From positions 18,544 through 82,543 of the forward strand of contig JBCCHB010000071.1 in the NCBI GenBank assembly GCA_039028975.1: a stretch of DNA of 64,000 bases, read 5' to 3'. The notes below the pieces were generated by a model. That model was not told the DNA's origin and did no database searches. It saw nothing but the letters and a program-made list of their open reading frames with translations. Shown piece after piece: positions 35,175-44,821 of the stretch. Positions within the stretch are counted from its first letter, which is position 1. Each line of letters starts with the position of its first letter. The DNA is from JAHBNG01 sp039028975. Its GTDB lineage: Bacteria; Chloroflexota; Anaerolineae; Caldilineales; Caldilineaceae. Both the position numbers and the translations under genes were made by a program.

Positions 35175-37184
35175 ATGAGATGCTACATGATTCACAACCA
35201 AGTTATCCCTCTCTTCCAAAGAGGCAATATCAAAAAGAAACAGAAGGTCCTACACCGACAAAGTTTGTTAAACAGGCAGAAACAATCTAGAGCGAAGCTA
35301 GTCGACCACCTCATGCCCCCCACAGCTCCTCCTCAGCCCAATATGCAGGCCATCGAACAAACCATCAACCGTAAACTAACCGTTGTCACTGGCGTCCTGA
35401 GCTTACGCATCGTCGGCAGCTTAGGCTTTCCGTTGTTAACCTTACTCAGTTGGCCCGGCCAAGTCTACTTGGCTCTGACTTTTATCCGGCAGGCATGGCA
35501 AGAGTGGAAATCAGATCGCGTCGTGGGGGTAAACGCTATCGACGCGATTATGCTTTCCTTCATGCCTTTGGTTGGCTACGCAACATCAGTCACAGTCTAC
35601 TTCGGAGCCGTGATCGCTAGCCAAAAGATTCTACTGCGGACGCGCAACAAATCCCGTCAAGAGCTGGTCAATATCTTTGGCGAGGCGCCACGTCACGTCT
35701 GGATCAAGCACGAGGGTGTGGAAGTAGAAATTCCCTTTGAAGAACTCCAGGTGGGGGCAACTATCGTGGTCCATGCGGGCGAAACTGTCCCAGCAGATGG
35801 CACAATCATCGAGGGGATGGCCAGCATCGACCAGCAGCGGTTGACGGGTGAAGCGCAGCCAGTGGAATTGGGACCCGGCGACAGCGTGCTGGCAGCTACC
35901 ATTGTCCTCGCTGGTACGATTTCTATCAAGGTCACCCAGGCCGGAAGCGAAACAATTGCCGCACAAATCGGTACAATCTTGAATCAAACCGCAGAGTATC
36001 AATCCCCACTGGAATTTGAAGGTGAACGACTGGCCAATGTCACAGCCCCGCCGATGTTGGCTGCGAGCGCCTTGAGTTTACCATTGTTTGGGGTCGCGCC
36101 TTCATTGGCCATGCTCACCTCCAGCCCCGGTTATCACTTACGTGTGACGGCCCCCATCAGTCTCTTGAACTTTCTGAAGCTGGCCACGGCACAGGGGGTT
36201 CTGGTCAAAGATGGGCGCGCGCTCGAAATGCTCTCTAAGATTGATACGGTTGTCTTTGACAAGACCGGCACCTTGACCCAAGAAACCCCTCATGTGAGCG
36301 CCATCTACTGTTGTGAGGGGTATCTCGAAGGCGAGGTACTCCGCTATGCCGCCGCTGCTGAATATCGTCAGACCCATCCCATTGCGCTTGCTATTTTGCA
36401 AACCGCAGAGGCACAGCAACTTGCACTACCTGCTATCCAAGATGCCGCTTACGAGGTCGGATATGGCATTCAGGTGGCGCTCGACAATCAGCAGGTGCGG
36501 GTCGGCAGCCAACGTTTTATGGTGTTCCAAGGGATCACGATTCCATCAGAATTTGAGAGCATCGAGGCATATAGCCATGAGAATGGTGCTTCCCTTGTCT
36601 ATGTGGCGGTGGATGAGCACCTCTGTGGAGCTATCGAGATGCAACCTACCATCCGCCCTGAGGCCAGAGAGGTTGTGCAGGCATTGCGGGCGCGCGATAT
36701 CGAAGTGGCGATTATTTCGGGCGATCACCAGCAGCCAACCGAACGGCTTGCGCAGACGCTAGGCATCGACCGCTACTTTGCCGAGACCCTGCCCGAGCAA
36801 AAGGCATCCTTGGTGGAAAACTTGCAGCAGGCAGGGAAGACGGTCTGCTTTGTGGGCGACGGCATCAATGATGCCGTCGCACTCAAGCAAGCCGATGTCT
36901 CCATCTCGCTGAGTGGCGCATCCACCATTGCCATCGACACGGCTGAGGTGATCTTGATGGACGGACACTTGACTCAACTCATCCCCTTATTCGATTTGGG
37001 ACGAGACCTGGCGCAGAATATGCGCACCAATCGTATCGAGAGCCTAATTCCCTGCTGCCTCTGCATCGGCGGCGTCTACCTGCTGGGCTTCACCATCAGC
37101 ACCACCATGATGTTGAACTATCTGCTGTTGAATGTGGGCATATTGAACGCTATGTTGCCAGCTTTGCGGCGGCGAGTGAAGTAG
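35175..37184 (+). CDS. P1B-like P-type ATPase lacking the CPC metal motif
   Basis: 669 residues with all cytosolic P-type ATPase elements: the actuator TGEAQPVE, DKTGTLTQ with phosphorylated Asp near 362, the RQTHPIALAIL motif with the His-Pro pair typical of P1B heavy-metal pumps, and GDGINDAVALKQADVSISL. The membrane part is reduced: two segments near 60-150, one helical pair around 280-335, two at the C terminus. Where P1B pumps have CPC or a variant, this one reads YHLRVTAPISLLNFLK, without cysteine. No N-terminal metal-binding domain is seen. The substrate is unclear. The first ~45 residues are polar and basic, and a later start (35313) is possible. Confidence 0.8.
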   Translation: MRCYMIHNQVIPLFQRGNIKKKQKVLHRQSLLNRQKQSRAKLVDHLMPPTAPPQPNMQAIEQTINRKLTVVTGVLSLRIVGSLGFPLLTLLSWPGQVYLALTFIRQAWQEWKSDRVVGVNAIDAIMLSFMPLVGYATSVTVYFGAVIASQKILLRTRNKSRQELVNIFGEAPRHVWIKHEGVEVEIPFEELQVGATIVVHAGETVPADGTIIEGMASIDQQRLTGEAQPVELGPGDSVLAATIVLAGTISIKVTQAGSETIAAQIGTILNQTAEYQSPLEFEGERLANVTAPPMLAASALSLPLFGVAPSLAMLTSSPGYHLRVTAPISLLNFLKLATAQGVLVKDGRALEMLSKIDTVVFDKTGTLTQETPHVSAIYCCEGYLEGEVLRYAAAAEYRQTHPIALAILQTAEAQQLALPAIQDAAYEVGYGIQVALDNQQVRVGSQRFMVFQGITIPSEFESIEAYSHENGASLVYVAVDEHLCGAIEMQPTIRPEAREVVQALRARDIEVAIISGDHQQPTERLAQTLGIDRYFAETLPEQKASLVENLQQAGKTVCFVGDGINDAVALKQADVSISLSGASTIAIDTAEVILMDGHLTQLIPLFDLGRDLAQNMRTNRIESLIPCCLCIGGVYLLGFTISTTMMLNYLLLNVGILNAMLPALRRRVK

Positions 37185-37256
37185 GCAGCCTAACTAATAG
37201 CAACTGACTTTGGATAATATTGAATGAAATAGACATTGAGAGAACAGGATATTTGT

Positions 37257-37352
37257 ATGGAAAGTGATTCGAAAAAGTCTGAGCGAAGTCAAGATCATGT
37301 TGAAAGCATGCAAACAGAAGCAGTCTCAATTCGGCTAGCTATTGGGGGTTAA
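37257..37352 (+). CDS. Possible 31-residue ORF
   Basis: ATG at 37257 opens a short hydrophilic frame (MESDSKKSERSQDHVESM ...) that ends within the 3' end of the convergent hypothetical gene. A weak AGGA lies about 6 bp upstream. No family is recognised; it may be a chance frame or a gene remnant. Confidence 0.2.
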   Translation: MESDSKKSERSQDHVESMQTEAVSIRLAIGG

Positions 37353-37896
37353 ACTGAACCTTTAAGACTGTCGAATCTCCTTGATTTCTTTCCAAAAGTT
37401 TTTCAGCATCACTGCTCCATGGAAACAGAACCAATGACCTATCTGAATACTCTTGATTGAAACTACCTTCCGCAAGATCGAGCTGAACAAGACTGTTTAG
37501 GTGAGAAGGAATTTCACTCGAAACCATAAATCCGTATTCCTCGTCAGAGCTAATTTCGATCTCATTGTCAGTCGTATCAAAAATGTGACCATCTGAAAGT
37601 AAGTCCATCGCTTCATCCCGAATCGGAACGTGTCTGGCAAATCTTTCATCACCTACTAGCTTCTCATGTCCTTTAACCTCAGGCCATTGTGATATAGCTC
37701 CCTGGGTTGGCTTAACACCATCTACATTTGAAGCAAGGATTGCAAATGTCGCTAACTGCTGCGAACCGTATTCAGCAATCACTGGTCCGACAAGCGGAAA
37801 GTATTCTGCGAATACCTGATGTTCTTTTCCTTCTATTACGCTTCCAAATGCAAATTCAAGCTTCGTATCTTTGGTTAGTTTTAAAGTGCTGTTCAA
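37339..37896 (-). CDS. Hypothetical protein, TTG start
   Basis: A 185-residue soluble protein. The start is a TTG at 37896 because TAAGGAG lies 6 bp upstream, whereas the open frame continues for 15 meaningless codons above it. Features seen: AFGSVIEGKEHQVFAEYFPLV and QLATFAILASNVDG, then an acidic central part. The opening is compatible with a dimeric alpha-beta barrel, but I do not recognise the family and assign no function. It lies 135 bp from the next minus-strand gene, which encodes a small protein of a barrel superfamily. Confidence 0.6.
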   Translation of the reverse strand: MNSTLKLTKDTKLEFAFGSVIEGKEHQVFAEYFPLVGPVIAEYGSQQLATFAILASNVDGVKPTQGAISQWPEVKGHEKLVGDERFARHVPIRDEAMDLLSDGHIFDTTDNEIEISSDEEYGFMVSSEIPSHLNSLVQLDLAEGSFNQEYSDRSLVLFPWSSDAEKLLERNQGDSTVLKVQFNPQ

Positions 37897-38031
37897 GTCT
37901 TGTCTCCTTATGGTTATACCAGGTGCGGTTGCGAAAACCAAGAATAATTCGTCTTTCCCTTTTGGGCTATGGAAATTATTCTTGGTTCTTGCAGAGGCAA
38001 ATGATGTTATTTAGTCTTTTGTTGAGGGATG

Positions 38032-38289
38032 TTAGCCTTCATCAGCCAGTGGCGAAATACCTGTATCAAAAAACTCATGTAGTGGGAGGGTCCGCAGTGT
38101 CTCTTGAACTTCATCCTGAGATGCACAATTCCAAACCACCCAGGCAGTTGATTGGTCAGCCGCGAGATAGTCAGTTTCCTGAACACCTTGCTCAATCAGC
38201 TCATTCACTCTGGCTCGCTCGGCTGGCATGAGGGCCATTACTTCCGAATTCGGCGGTTGTTTCCAAGTCATTGTTAGCATAAAACGCAT
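38032..38289 (-). CDS. Small muconolactone isomerase/YciI-like protein
   Basis: 85 residues with a ferredoxin-like ABM fold pattern: MRFMLTMTWKQPPN, a helix rich in Glu (PAERARVNELIEQG), AWVVWNCASQDEVQETLRTLP and the end HEFFDTGISPLADE. The last segment resembles muconolactone isomerase-type proteins. Activity cannot be claimed: many members of this fold are non-catalytic or act in polyketide and quinone chemistry. It is co-oriented with its neighbours. Confidence 0.65.
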   Translation of the reverse strand: MRFMLTMTWKQPPNSEVMALMPAERARVNELIEQGVQETDYLAADQSTAWVVWNCASQDEVQETLRTLPLHEFFDTGISPLADEG

Positions 38290-38462
38290 GCTAGTATGCC
38301 TGCTAGTCGGGAAGGCTCACTGCTGCATTCGGGAGATGAGCATTTAAGTTTTGCTTGAACAAAGTATATGGGGTAGATTGGGGGGATGTCAGCCCCAATT
38401 TTGGGGTGATTGTTGAGGTGATCTTTAGGGTGATCTTTGGGGTGGTTTTTGGAGGTATTTGA

Positions 38463-41240
38463 TTACAGCAATCCCAGCTGCTTGGCCCGGTGAATCGCTT
38501 CCACACGACTGTGGACGTCAAGTTTGCTATAGATGTACTTTGTATATGAGCGGATGGTGCTGACAGAGACGACCATTTCGCGAGCAATTTCAGTGGGAGA
38601 GAGTTCGGTTGCTAGAAAGCGAAGGGTTTGCAATTCGCGTTGGGTTAGCGGTTCGGTGAGTACAGTGGTTCCGGGCACGGTAGTTGCAGGCATCTCTGCC
38701 GCACTGGTTGGGGCGAGGGGTGCAGTTGGCCTCTCTTCCCCTCCTCGCGGTAAGGGCAACGCTCCTTGCACTCCATCTATATTGGATGCGGTCAATAGTT
38801 TGGCTATATAGATCGGCGCAATTCCTTGGAATGCCGCATGATTTAGCAAGGTAACCATTGAGGCACCCTCGTCGATAAAGACGCGTACAAACCCCTCTGG
38901 TTCAGCCAGGGAAATTGCCTCTTCCAGTATGGTAACCGCCTGGGGATGGTCATCTTGCGACTGATGGGCAAGCGCCTGGAGGATCTTGATTTCGATGACC
39001 CGCGCCCCGCGTTCACCAGCCTCGGCCTCATGAAGAAGACGCCCAAGTAGAACCAGCGCTTCATCGGGCTTGCTCTGTGCTATGAGCAGACGGGCAAAAA
39101 CCAGATAGTCACGTTCAACAAGATAACTAAGTTCATCATCGACGCACAGGCCATTGCTTCTGGCCCAATAGGTCGCCGCAGGCACGTTGCCCATAGCCAG
39201 CCACAGATGTGCCTGCGCGGCCGCCATGCGAGCCGTCGGATAGGGCATTGATTTACTAACGGCGAGTGCTTCCATTTCCTGCAAGAGAGTCAGCACACCC
39301 TCCGTATCGCCTTGGGCCTGCTTGATCCAGGCTAGGCTGATGATGCCTTTCAGCGTGACCACAGCCCAGGTTTCAAAGGGTCGACAGTGGTCGATACCGA
39401 TCTGCAAGTCGATTGCCGCCCTATCCAGATCATTCCTTTCGCGCCGTACCTCACCGATACCGATATAGGCCATGCCCGCAGCAGGCCCTTGCCGTAGCGC
39501 TTGGAATTTGGTCAATCCCTGAAACCGTCCCTGGGCTCGATGTAACTGACCCTGCACCCACAAAACCTCAATCAGATGGGCTGTAATCAAGAGCGTGATG
39601 TAATCGTTGCCAGCCGTGCGATTTAGCCCAATACCCTCGATATAGATTCGGCTTGCCGCGCCCATGTTGCCAATGCTGTCATAGCTGGCGGCCAGCAGGT
39701 AGAGTATTTCCGCACGCGTCTTCAGGTCTGCAGGGGCATGCCGCAGGGCCTGCTGACCGAGGGCAATCGCTTGGAGAGCATCGCCACGCCGCCGCGCAAG
39801 GTTGGCGCGCAGTATATCTACACCGGTTAGGACTTTTTGCTCTTCGACTGCGTCAATCTCAATGCGTTTCGCAGTCGATGCCGCTCCTTTGACTGACAAG
39901 AGCTCTTCAATATTTTGTAGCCAGCGCTCTATGGCCGCAGCGCTGTCGGTAAAGAAACCAAAGAGCAGCCATGCCCGGGTAAGTGACAGCCGCGGGTGGG
40001 CGCGCACCATTTCTTCTGGCAAGGCATCAAGCCAACTGAGCGTCATTTTATAATTGCCCTGCCAAGAGATTGCCTCTGCGTGCCGAGCAATCAGGGCAGC
40101 TGCCAGCACAAAGTCGGCGGTCATCAGCGCATAGTGCACCGCTTCCTCGACGAGTTCGGCCGCCTCGCACCATGCACTGGCCTGCTGGTAGATCAGCTTT
40201 ACTTGGTCGGCCATCTCTTGGAGCAGACGGGTGCGTAGAAGGTCGGCGAAGAGGTGGTGATAGCGATACCACTGACGCTTGTGGTCCAAGGATACCACAA
40301 ACAGGTTCGCCTGTCTGAGGGTCTCTAACATCGTTTGACCATCATCGCCGCCAGTCACTGCGTCGCAGAGCGCACCCGTCATGCGGTCGAGAATCGATGT
40401 CTGCAGAAGGAATGCCCTAGTTTTCTCTGGCTGTTGGTCCAGCACCTCTTCGAGCAGATAGTCCACAATATAATCATCATCACCTGTAAATGCGGCAATG
40501 AACTCCGAGACATCTGGGGCACCTTGCATAGAAATTGCTGCCAACTGGAGGCCCGTCGCCCAGCCTTCGGTCCGTTCGCCCAAGGCGGCTACATTCTCCT
40601 GCGACAGATTCAGCCCGGCCACTTCATTCAGAAAAGTCGTTGCTTCCAAGAGCGTAAAACGCAATTCCTCGGCGCGTACTTCAGTCATGTGACCGCGGGC
40701 GCGGAGACGAGTTAATGGCAAGGGTGGATCGGCGCGGCTGGTTACAAAGATGTGCATCTGCGGCGGCAGGTGATCCAGCAGAAAGACGAGCGCGTCATGA
40801 ATGGATTGGGTCTCGATAACGTGGTAGTCATCGAGGATGAGGGCAAGTTTGGTGGAGCGGGTTGTGATATCGCGTGCCGCGATGTCGTTGATCAATATAG
40901 GTAGCAGAGATTCGAGAGATGGCGGTTGTGGCGATTGCAGCACCTCTTGCACGCTCTGGCCCAGGGTTGGATCAATCGTCTGTAGCGCGGCAAGTACGTA
41001 TTGGAAAAAGCGCGTCGGATCATTGTCACCTGGATCCAGAGAGAGCCAAGCCACGAGCAAGTCAGTCTGCTGAAGCCAGTCGCTGATCAGCGTGGTTTTT
41101 CCAAAACCGGCTGGCGCGCAAATGAGCGTCAGTTTGCCAGCCATGCCCGCGTTGAGCTTTTGGATCATGCGTAGACGCGGGACAAGCGTTGGTCGGACCG
41201 GCGGGATAAAGAGCTTGGTGCGTACAAGGTGATCAACCAT
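38463..41240 (-). CDS. MalT-like ATP-dependent LuxR-family (LAL) transcriptional regulator
   Basis: 925 residues from ATG 41240. The N-terminal STAND/NB-ARC ATPase has Walker A APAGFGKTT at 42-50, LVAWLSLDPGDNDPTRF and the Walker B region LALILDDYHVI, then SRADPPLPLTRLRARG and RTEGWATGLQLAAIS. A long TPR-like helical region fills the middle. The C-terminal LuxR helix-turn-helix is LTQRELQTLRFLATELSP with IAREMVVSVSTIRSYTKYIY. LALs bind an effector and ATP, oligomerise and activate neighbouring promoters. It is divergent from the alpha/beta hydrolase gene at 41616, whose upstream region carries a motif repeated before two further genes, making it a candidate activator of that cluster. Confidence 0.93.
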   Translation of the reverse strand: MVDHLVRTKLFIPPVRPTLVPRLRMIQKLNAGMAGKLTLICAPAGFGKTTLISDWLQQTDLLVAWLSLDPGDNDPTRFFQYVLAALQTIDPTLGQSVQEVLQSPQPPSLESLLPILINDIAARDITTRSTKLALILDDYHVIETQSIHDALVFLLDHLPPQMHIFVTSRADPPLPLTRLRARGHMTEVRAEELRFTLLEATTFLNEVAGLNLSQENVAALGERTEGWATGLQLAAISMQGAPDVSEFIAAFTGDDDYIVDYLLEEVLDQQPEKTRAFLLQTSILDRMTGALCDAVTGGDDGQTMLETLRQANLFVVSLDHKRQWYRYHHLFADLLRTRLLQEMADQVKLIYQQASAWCEAAELVEEAVHYALMTADFVLAAALIARHAEAISWQGNYKMTLSWLDALPEEMVRAHPRLSLTRAWLLFGFFTDSAAAIERWLQNIEELLSVKGAASTAKRIEIDAVEEQKVLTGVDILRANLARRRGDALQAIALGQQALRHAPADLKTRAEILYLLAASYDSIGNMGAASRIYIEGIGLNRTAGNDYITLLITAHLIEVLWVQGQLHRAQGRFQGLTKFQALRQGPAAGMAYIGIGEVRRERNDLDRAAIDLQIGIDHCRPFETWAVVTLKGIISLAWIKQAQGDTEGVLTLLQEMEALAVSKSMPYPTARMAAAQAHLWLAMGNVPAATYWARSNGLCVDDELSYLVERDYLVFARLLIAQSKPDEALVLLGRLLHEAEAGERGARVIEIKILQALAHQSQDDHPQAVTILEEAISLAEPEGFVRVFIDEGASMVTLLNHAAFQGIAPIYIAKLLTASNIDGVQGALPLPRGGEERPTAPLAPTSAAEMPATTVPGTTVLTEPLTQRELQTLRFLATELSPTEIAREMVVSVSTIRSYTKYIYSKLDVHSRVEAIHRAKQLGLL

Positions 41241-41257
41241 GTACGTATTATACTCGA

Positions 41258-41326
41258 CAGCAGCACAAATGAACATCGGTCCTGGAGGGTTGAAGGAGCT
41301 ACAAGTGTTCATTTGTTGCGCTGCTG
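41258..41326 (-). promoter_or_regulatory. Large dyad in the LAL regulator leader
   Basis: CAGCAGCACAAATGAAC (41258-41274) pairs with GTTCATTTGT-TGC-GCTGCTG (41307-41326), interrupted only by a three-base insertion. It starts 18 bp upstream of the regulator ATG. It could be an operator or, in RNA, a long hairpin in the untranslated leader. Confidence 0.5.
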
Positions 41327-41447
41327 TGTATATACAATAGGTGAACAAGGAGAGAAACAGCGGGGGCGCTTAAGCAAGTTGGGTCATATCGGCCTAACTT
41401 GCTTAGTCCTATCTTCTAATCGAGGTCATATCGAGCAACGTAAAAAA

Positions 41448-41502
41448 GTACACAGGTCGCGCGGTTTTGTGCACTCACATCACGCCTGCAGAAGTGTACA
41501 AT
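41448..41502 (+). promoter_or_regulatory. Shared promoter/operator motif, copy A
   Basis: GTACACAGG ... CGGTTTTGTGCACTCACA ... CGCCTGCAGAAG-TGTACAAT. It aligns with copy B (45626-45680), sharing TTTGTGYACTCACA and the TGTACA element that looks like an extended -10 box, and more loosely with copy C (47174-47217). It stands 114 bp upstream of the hydrolase at 41616. Confidence 0.55.
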
Positions 41503-41615
41503 TGTTGACATGAAGTGAACCAAGGCTGACAACCAAGACAGCCAGCAAACATCTTAGCTATTTTGGGGATATTGACCGAGCGGCTAATATCCCCCACAAA
41601 TCTACGAGGAAACTC

Positions 41616-42551
41616 ATGTCAAACACAACAGTTAAACAAGTCACTTTCATATCATTTGGCGTAGAGCTAGCTGGTGATTTATACCTTCCTGAAGGTTTTG
41701 ATGAAAACAAAAAGTACAAAGCAATCGTTGGCGCAAGCCCGTTCCCTCAGGTAAAAGACCAAATACCTGCAACATACGGCCCAGAAATGGCTGAAAGAGG
41801 GTTTATCTACCTAGGATTTGACTATCTAGGAATGGGAGATTCGCCAGCATTACCAGGTGAGTACATGCAGTCAAGGTATATGTTTAGACTGATTGAAAAC
41901 ACTTGGGACGCAGTTTCCTATTTAGGAACGCTGCCGTTTGTAGATGAAATTTATGGGCTTGGCGTATGTCAAGGTGGTGGCATCATCGCATCAGCAGCAG
42001 TGACCGACCACCGAATTAAGAAAATCGCTACGGTTTCAGGAATGATTGCCGTAGATGCTTTTCAGTGGCTAGGTAGAGAAGTTACGGATCCAATGATTGC
42101 TGCTGCCAATGCTTCAAAGCAGAAGATGTATGAGACAGGAGAGCCAGATTATGAGCCTACTTCTTATGGACTTACTGACGATCAATCAAGAGAAGAATAT
42201 CTTGAGGTAACTCCAAACCCACTAGGAGGTGAATCATATGACTACTACGGTCGTGATGGGTTCCGAGGACCAAAAGCTGTCAAGAACTTCACGAACATGC
42301 ATATCGCTGATCAGGCCATGCAGTCAATGTTCTCTATCGGAGCAGCATATGCAGACAAGATTGTTCAGCCTACGTTAGTTGTGTACGGTACAGATGCTCC
42401 AACAGCTATTTGCTCAACTGGGTTTATTGAGAAGCTTACAAACAATCCTGAGGTTTTAGCTTTGGGTGAGTTTGGTCATGTTGACTTCTACTACAAGCCA
42501 GAAGCAGTAAAAGCATCAACTGATGCTGCAGCGGAATTCTTCAACAAATAA
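41616..42551 (+). CDS. Alpha/beta hydrolase with Cys nucleophile elbow (YcjY/dienelactone hydrolase-like)
   Basis: 311 residues, cytoplasmic. The N-terminal strand FGVELAGDLYLPEGFDENKK and the GFIYLGFDYLGMGDSP turn fit this hydrolase group. The nucleophile elbow is GLGVCQGGG, that is G-x-C-x-G-G, placing cysteine where most family members have serine, as in dienelactone hydrolases. Likely acid and base lie in VVYGTDAPT and GEFGHVDFYY. It probably hydrolyses an ester or lactone. A closely related protein is encoded at 45753-46700. GAGGAA precedes the ATG. Confidence 0.85.
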   Translation: MSNTTVKQVTFISFGVELAGDLYLPEGFDENKKYKAIVGASPFPQVKDQIPATYGPEMAERGFIYLGFDYLGMGDSPALPGEYMQSRYMFRLIENTWDAVSYLGTLPFVDEIYGLGVCQGGGIIASAAVTDHRIKKIATVSGMIAVDAFQWLGREVTDPMIAAANASKQKMYETGEPDYEPTSYGLTDDQSREEYLEVTPNPLGGESYDYYGRDGFRGPKAVKNFTNMHIADQAMQSMFSIGAAYADKIVQPTLVVYGTDAPTAICSTGFIEKLTNNPEVLALGEFGHVDFYYKPEAVKASTDAAAEFFNK

Positions 42552-42645
42552 TTTAGGACTTACGCACACCAGACTGGGGCAGTTTCCAAAACTGCTCCAG
42601 TCTCTAACCTGTCAGGTCTTCAGTCTGTATGACATCGAGAAAAAA

Positions 42646-43587
42646 ATGAACAATTTCAAAAACATCCCCAACTTAGATGGCAAAGTTGCGATTGTGACGG
42701 GTGCCAACAGCGGAACAGGCTATGGTATTACGTTCCATTTGGCGAAACATAACTGCAAAGTCATCATGGCTTCGCGCAACGCAAGCAAGTTGCAAGATGC
42801 AAAAGAACAACTTATTCGCGAAGTCCCTGATGCTAAACTTGAAATAGAAGTTGTGGATTTAACCAGTTTAGAAAGCATTGAAGACTTCTGCAATAGAATT
42901 AAAAGCAACTACGGAAAAATTGACTTTTTGGCCAACAATGCGGGTGGTGGCGGCTCTAAGTTTACACAAACGGTAGACGGGCTGGAAGCGAATCTCACGC
43001 TCAATTACTTAGGGCTTTTTGCTTTGACTGTTCAACTCCTGCCTGTGCTGAACGATGGTAGCCGGATCGTGAACTTCTCCAGTATGGGCTACAAACGATT
43101 TTTGCGGAACGATCTCGATGTCGATAATTTGATGTGTGAAAACCCTGATGATTACAACCAAATGCAGGAGTATTGCAAAGCAAAGCTATGTGCAATCCTG
43201 TTTGCTGTGAAGCTACAGGAGGAGTTTGAAAAAGTGGGGTCAAACTCGATGGCCTTATCCTGCCATCCGGGGTTTGCAAGAACAAACCTAATGACAAAAC
43301 CAGAAAATCCGCTAGGGATGCGCATGCTCGGAACCGTTATGAACTCAGTTTCGGGTTTGTTGGGATTGAGCCATGATTTATATGATGGGGCGTTACCCGC
43401 TATTGAAGCACTCATTGCAGATGATGCTCAACCTAATATGGTCTACTCTCCAAGTGGCAGAGGCGAGGCGACCGGTGCCCCCATTGCCATAGAGATTGAC
43501 CGCACCCACTTTAAGGATGAAGACATCGATAAGCTGTGGGACAAAACACAGGAACTACTAAAAATAAATGTAGGCGATTACTTGTAG
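42646..43587 (+). CDS. Short-chain dehydrogenase/reductase (retinol dehydrogenase-like)
   Basis: 313 residues. Classical SDR motifs are present: VAIVTGANSGTGYGI for NAD(P) binding, VDLTSLESIEDF, NNAGGGGSKF, RIVNFSSMGY and the catalytic YCKAK, with CHPGFARTNL after it. The ATG at 42646 is chosen because the upstream frame extension overlaps the end of the hydrolase gene. It forms a pair with the AraC regulator that follows, an arrangement repeated at 49783-51678. Natural substrate unknown. Confidence 0.88.
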   Translation: MNNFKNIPNLDGKVAIVTGANSGTGYGITFHLAKHNCKVIMASRNASKLQDAKEQLIREVPDAKLEIEVVDLTSLESIEDFCNRIKSNYGKIDFLANNAGGGGSKFTQTVDGLEANLTLNYLGLFALTVQLLPVLNDGSRIVNFSSMGYKRFLRNDLDVDNLMCENPDDYNQMQEYCKAKLCAILFAVKLQEEFEKVGSNSMALSCHPGFARTNLMTKPENPLGMRMLGTVMNSVSGLLGLSHDLYDGALPAIEALIADDAQPNMVYSPSGRGEATGAPIAIEIDRTHFKDEDIDKLWDKTQELLKINVGDYL

Positions 43588-43590
43588 TCT

Positions 43591-43667
43591 GCCAGAAAAG
43601 TCTTGTCCCGACTTGTGCCCAGCCCACTCAGGACCATTCGGTGGAGGGAGGACAGAACTTTTCTGGC
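43591..43667. terminator. Long inverted repeat after the SDR gene
   Basis: GCCAGAAAAGTCTTGTCC (43591-43608) and GGACAGAACTTTTCTGGC (43650-43667) pair at 16 of 18 positions around a 41-base loop. It begins 3 bp after the SDR stop and ends 34 bp before the AraC start. It may stop or attenuate transcription between the two, or be a small mobile palindrome; no T-run follows. Confidence 0.45.
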
Positions 43668-43701
43668 CATCTATATAGCCCTTGAAAGCAGAAACTCACC
43701 T

Positions 43702-44622
43702 ATGATTACGCACTACTTCAACAGCATCACAGAAGCAAATCAGTTTTTGGATTTGCCCAAGCCCGAACATCCGCTTTTCTTTGTCCACGTCGACACTCGC
43801 ACGAGTGACGAAGCACAAACCACCACGCTTGACGAGCCAATCGCACTGTCAAACAACTTCTACTCGATTGGGTTTAAGAATGTGCTGGCGGGCGAAATGC
43901 AATATGGTCGCACAAAGTACGATTTGACCAACGGGACGATGATCTTCACCGCCCCACGACAACAAGTCATCGCGAGCGGGATGATGACAGTTGCCACCAA
44001 TGCGAGCATTTTCATCCATGAGGATTTCATTCGCGGGCATGAGATTCAGCGACGCATTAAGGAATACCATTTTTTTGATTACGCTACGAATGAGGCGCTA
44101 CACCTGACCCCCAAAGAAGAACGCCTAATCCTCACGCTGTTTGAATCGGTCGAAACGGAATATCACAACAACCCCGACCAATTTAGCAAAGAGATTTTGC
44201 TATCTTATGTTGATACGATCTTGAATCATTCGCAGCGTTTTTATCAACGGCAATTTCTGCATCGGCAGGAGGCCGTAGGCAGTGTTGTTTCCCAATTTAC
44301 CCAAATTCTTGCCATTCATTTTGAGTCTGGTGCGTTTGAGTTAGAAGGAACGCCACGTGTCGAAGAGATCGCGCAGGAAATGAGCATGTCGAGTCGCTAT
44401 CTGAGTGATGCGCTCAAAGCGGAATCGGGCAAGACGGCGATTGAAAACATCCACCTCTATCTGATGGATGAGGCGAAAAACTTGTTGCTAGAACCCCAAA
44501 TGACGGTTGCTGAAACTGCCTATAAATTGGGGTTTGAAACGCCACAATACTTTTCGCGGCTGTTTAAGAAGAAGGTTGGCTTATCCCCGACCGCTTATCA
44601 GGCACAACATTCGCTTAATTGA
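43702..44622 (+). CDS. AraC-family transcriptional regulator
   Basis: 306 residues. The N-terminal part is a cupin-like sensor with FYSIGFKNVLAGEMQYGRTKYD and FTAPRQQ, and the C-terminal 100 residues are a double helix-turn-helix: VEEIAQEMSMSSRYLSDALK and VAETAYKLGFETPQYFSRLFK, with the GLSPTAYQ end. It presumably controls the adjacent SDR gene or the neighbouring hydrolases. The second AraC protein at 50770 is a paralogue with the same domain order. The ATG at 43702 excludes the upstream inverted repeat from the coding region. Confidence 0.9.
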   Translation: MITHYFNSITEANQFLDLPKPEHPLFFVHVDTRTSDEAQTTTLDEPIALSNNFYSIGFKNVLAGEMQYGRTKYDLTNGTMIFTAPRQQVIASGMMTVATNASIFIHEDFIRGHEIQRRIKEYHFFDYATNEALHLTPKEERLILTLFESVETEYHNNPDQFSKEILLSYVDTILNHSQRFYQRQFLHRQEAVGSVVSQFTQILAIHFESGAFELEGTPRVEEIAQEMSMSSRYLSDALKAESGKTAIENIHLYLMDEAKNLLLEPQMTVAETAYKLGFETPQYFSRLFKKKVGLSPTAYQAQHSLN

Positions 44623-44821
44623 GCGTCTCGCTTTCCACATAACCGAAATCTCACCAAAATATGTGCTAAATGCGATCAGGTTGCACGGTTTTGCGCGCTA
44701 TAAACTTGCACGTCAGATCGTATCCTAATCGGTATAGACCACTGCCACGCTATGGCAATCAATGCGCTTCTCGCTCCCATCAAACATATACGAGAAGGGA
44801 GAAAATTTGGAGAAAATCAAG

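Noticed and set aside
41229..41513. 94-codon plus-strand frame upstream of the first Cys-type hydrolase
   Set aside because: It crosses the regulator leader dyad and the shared promoter motif and has no family features.
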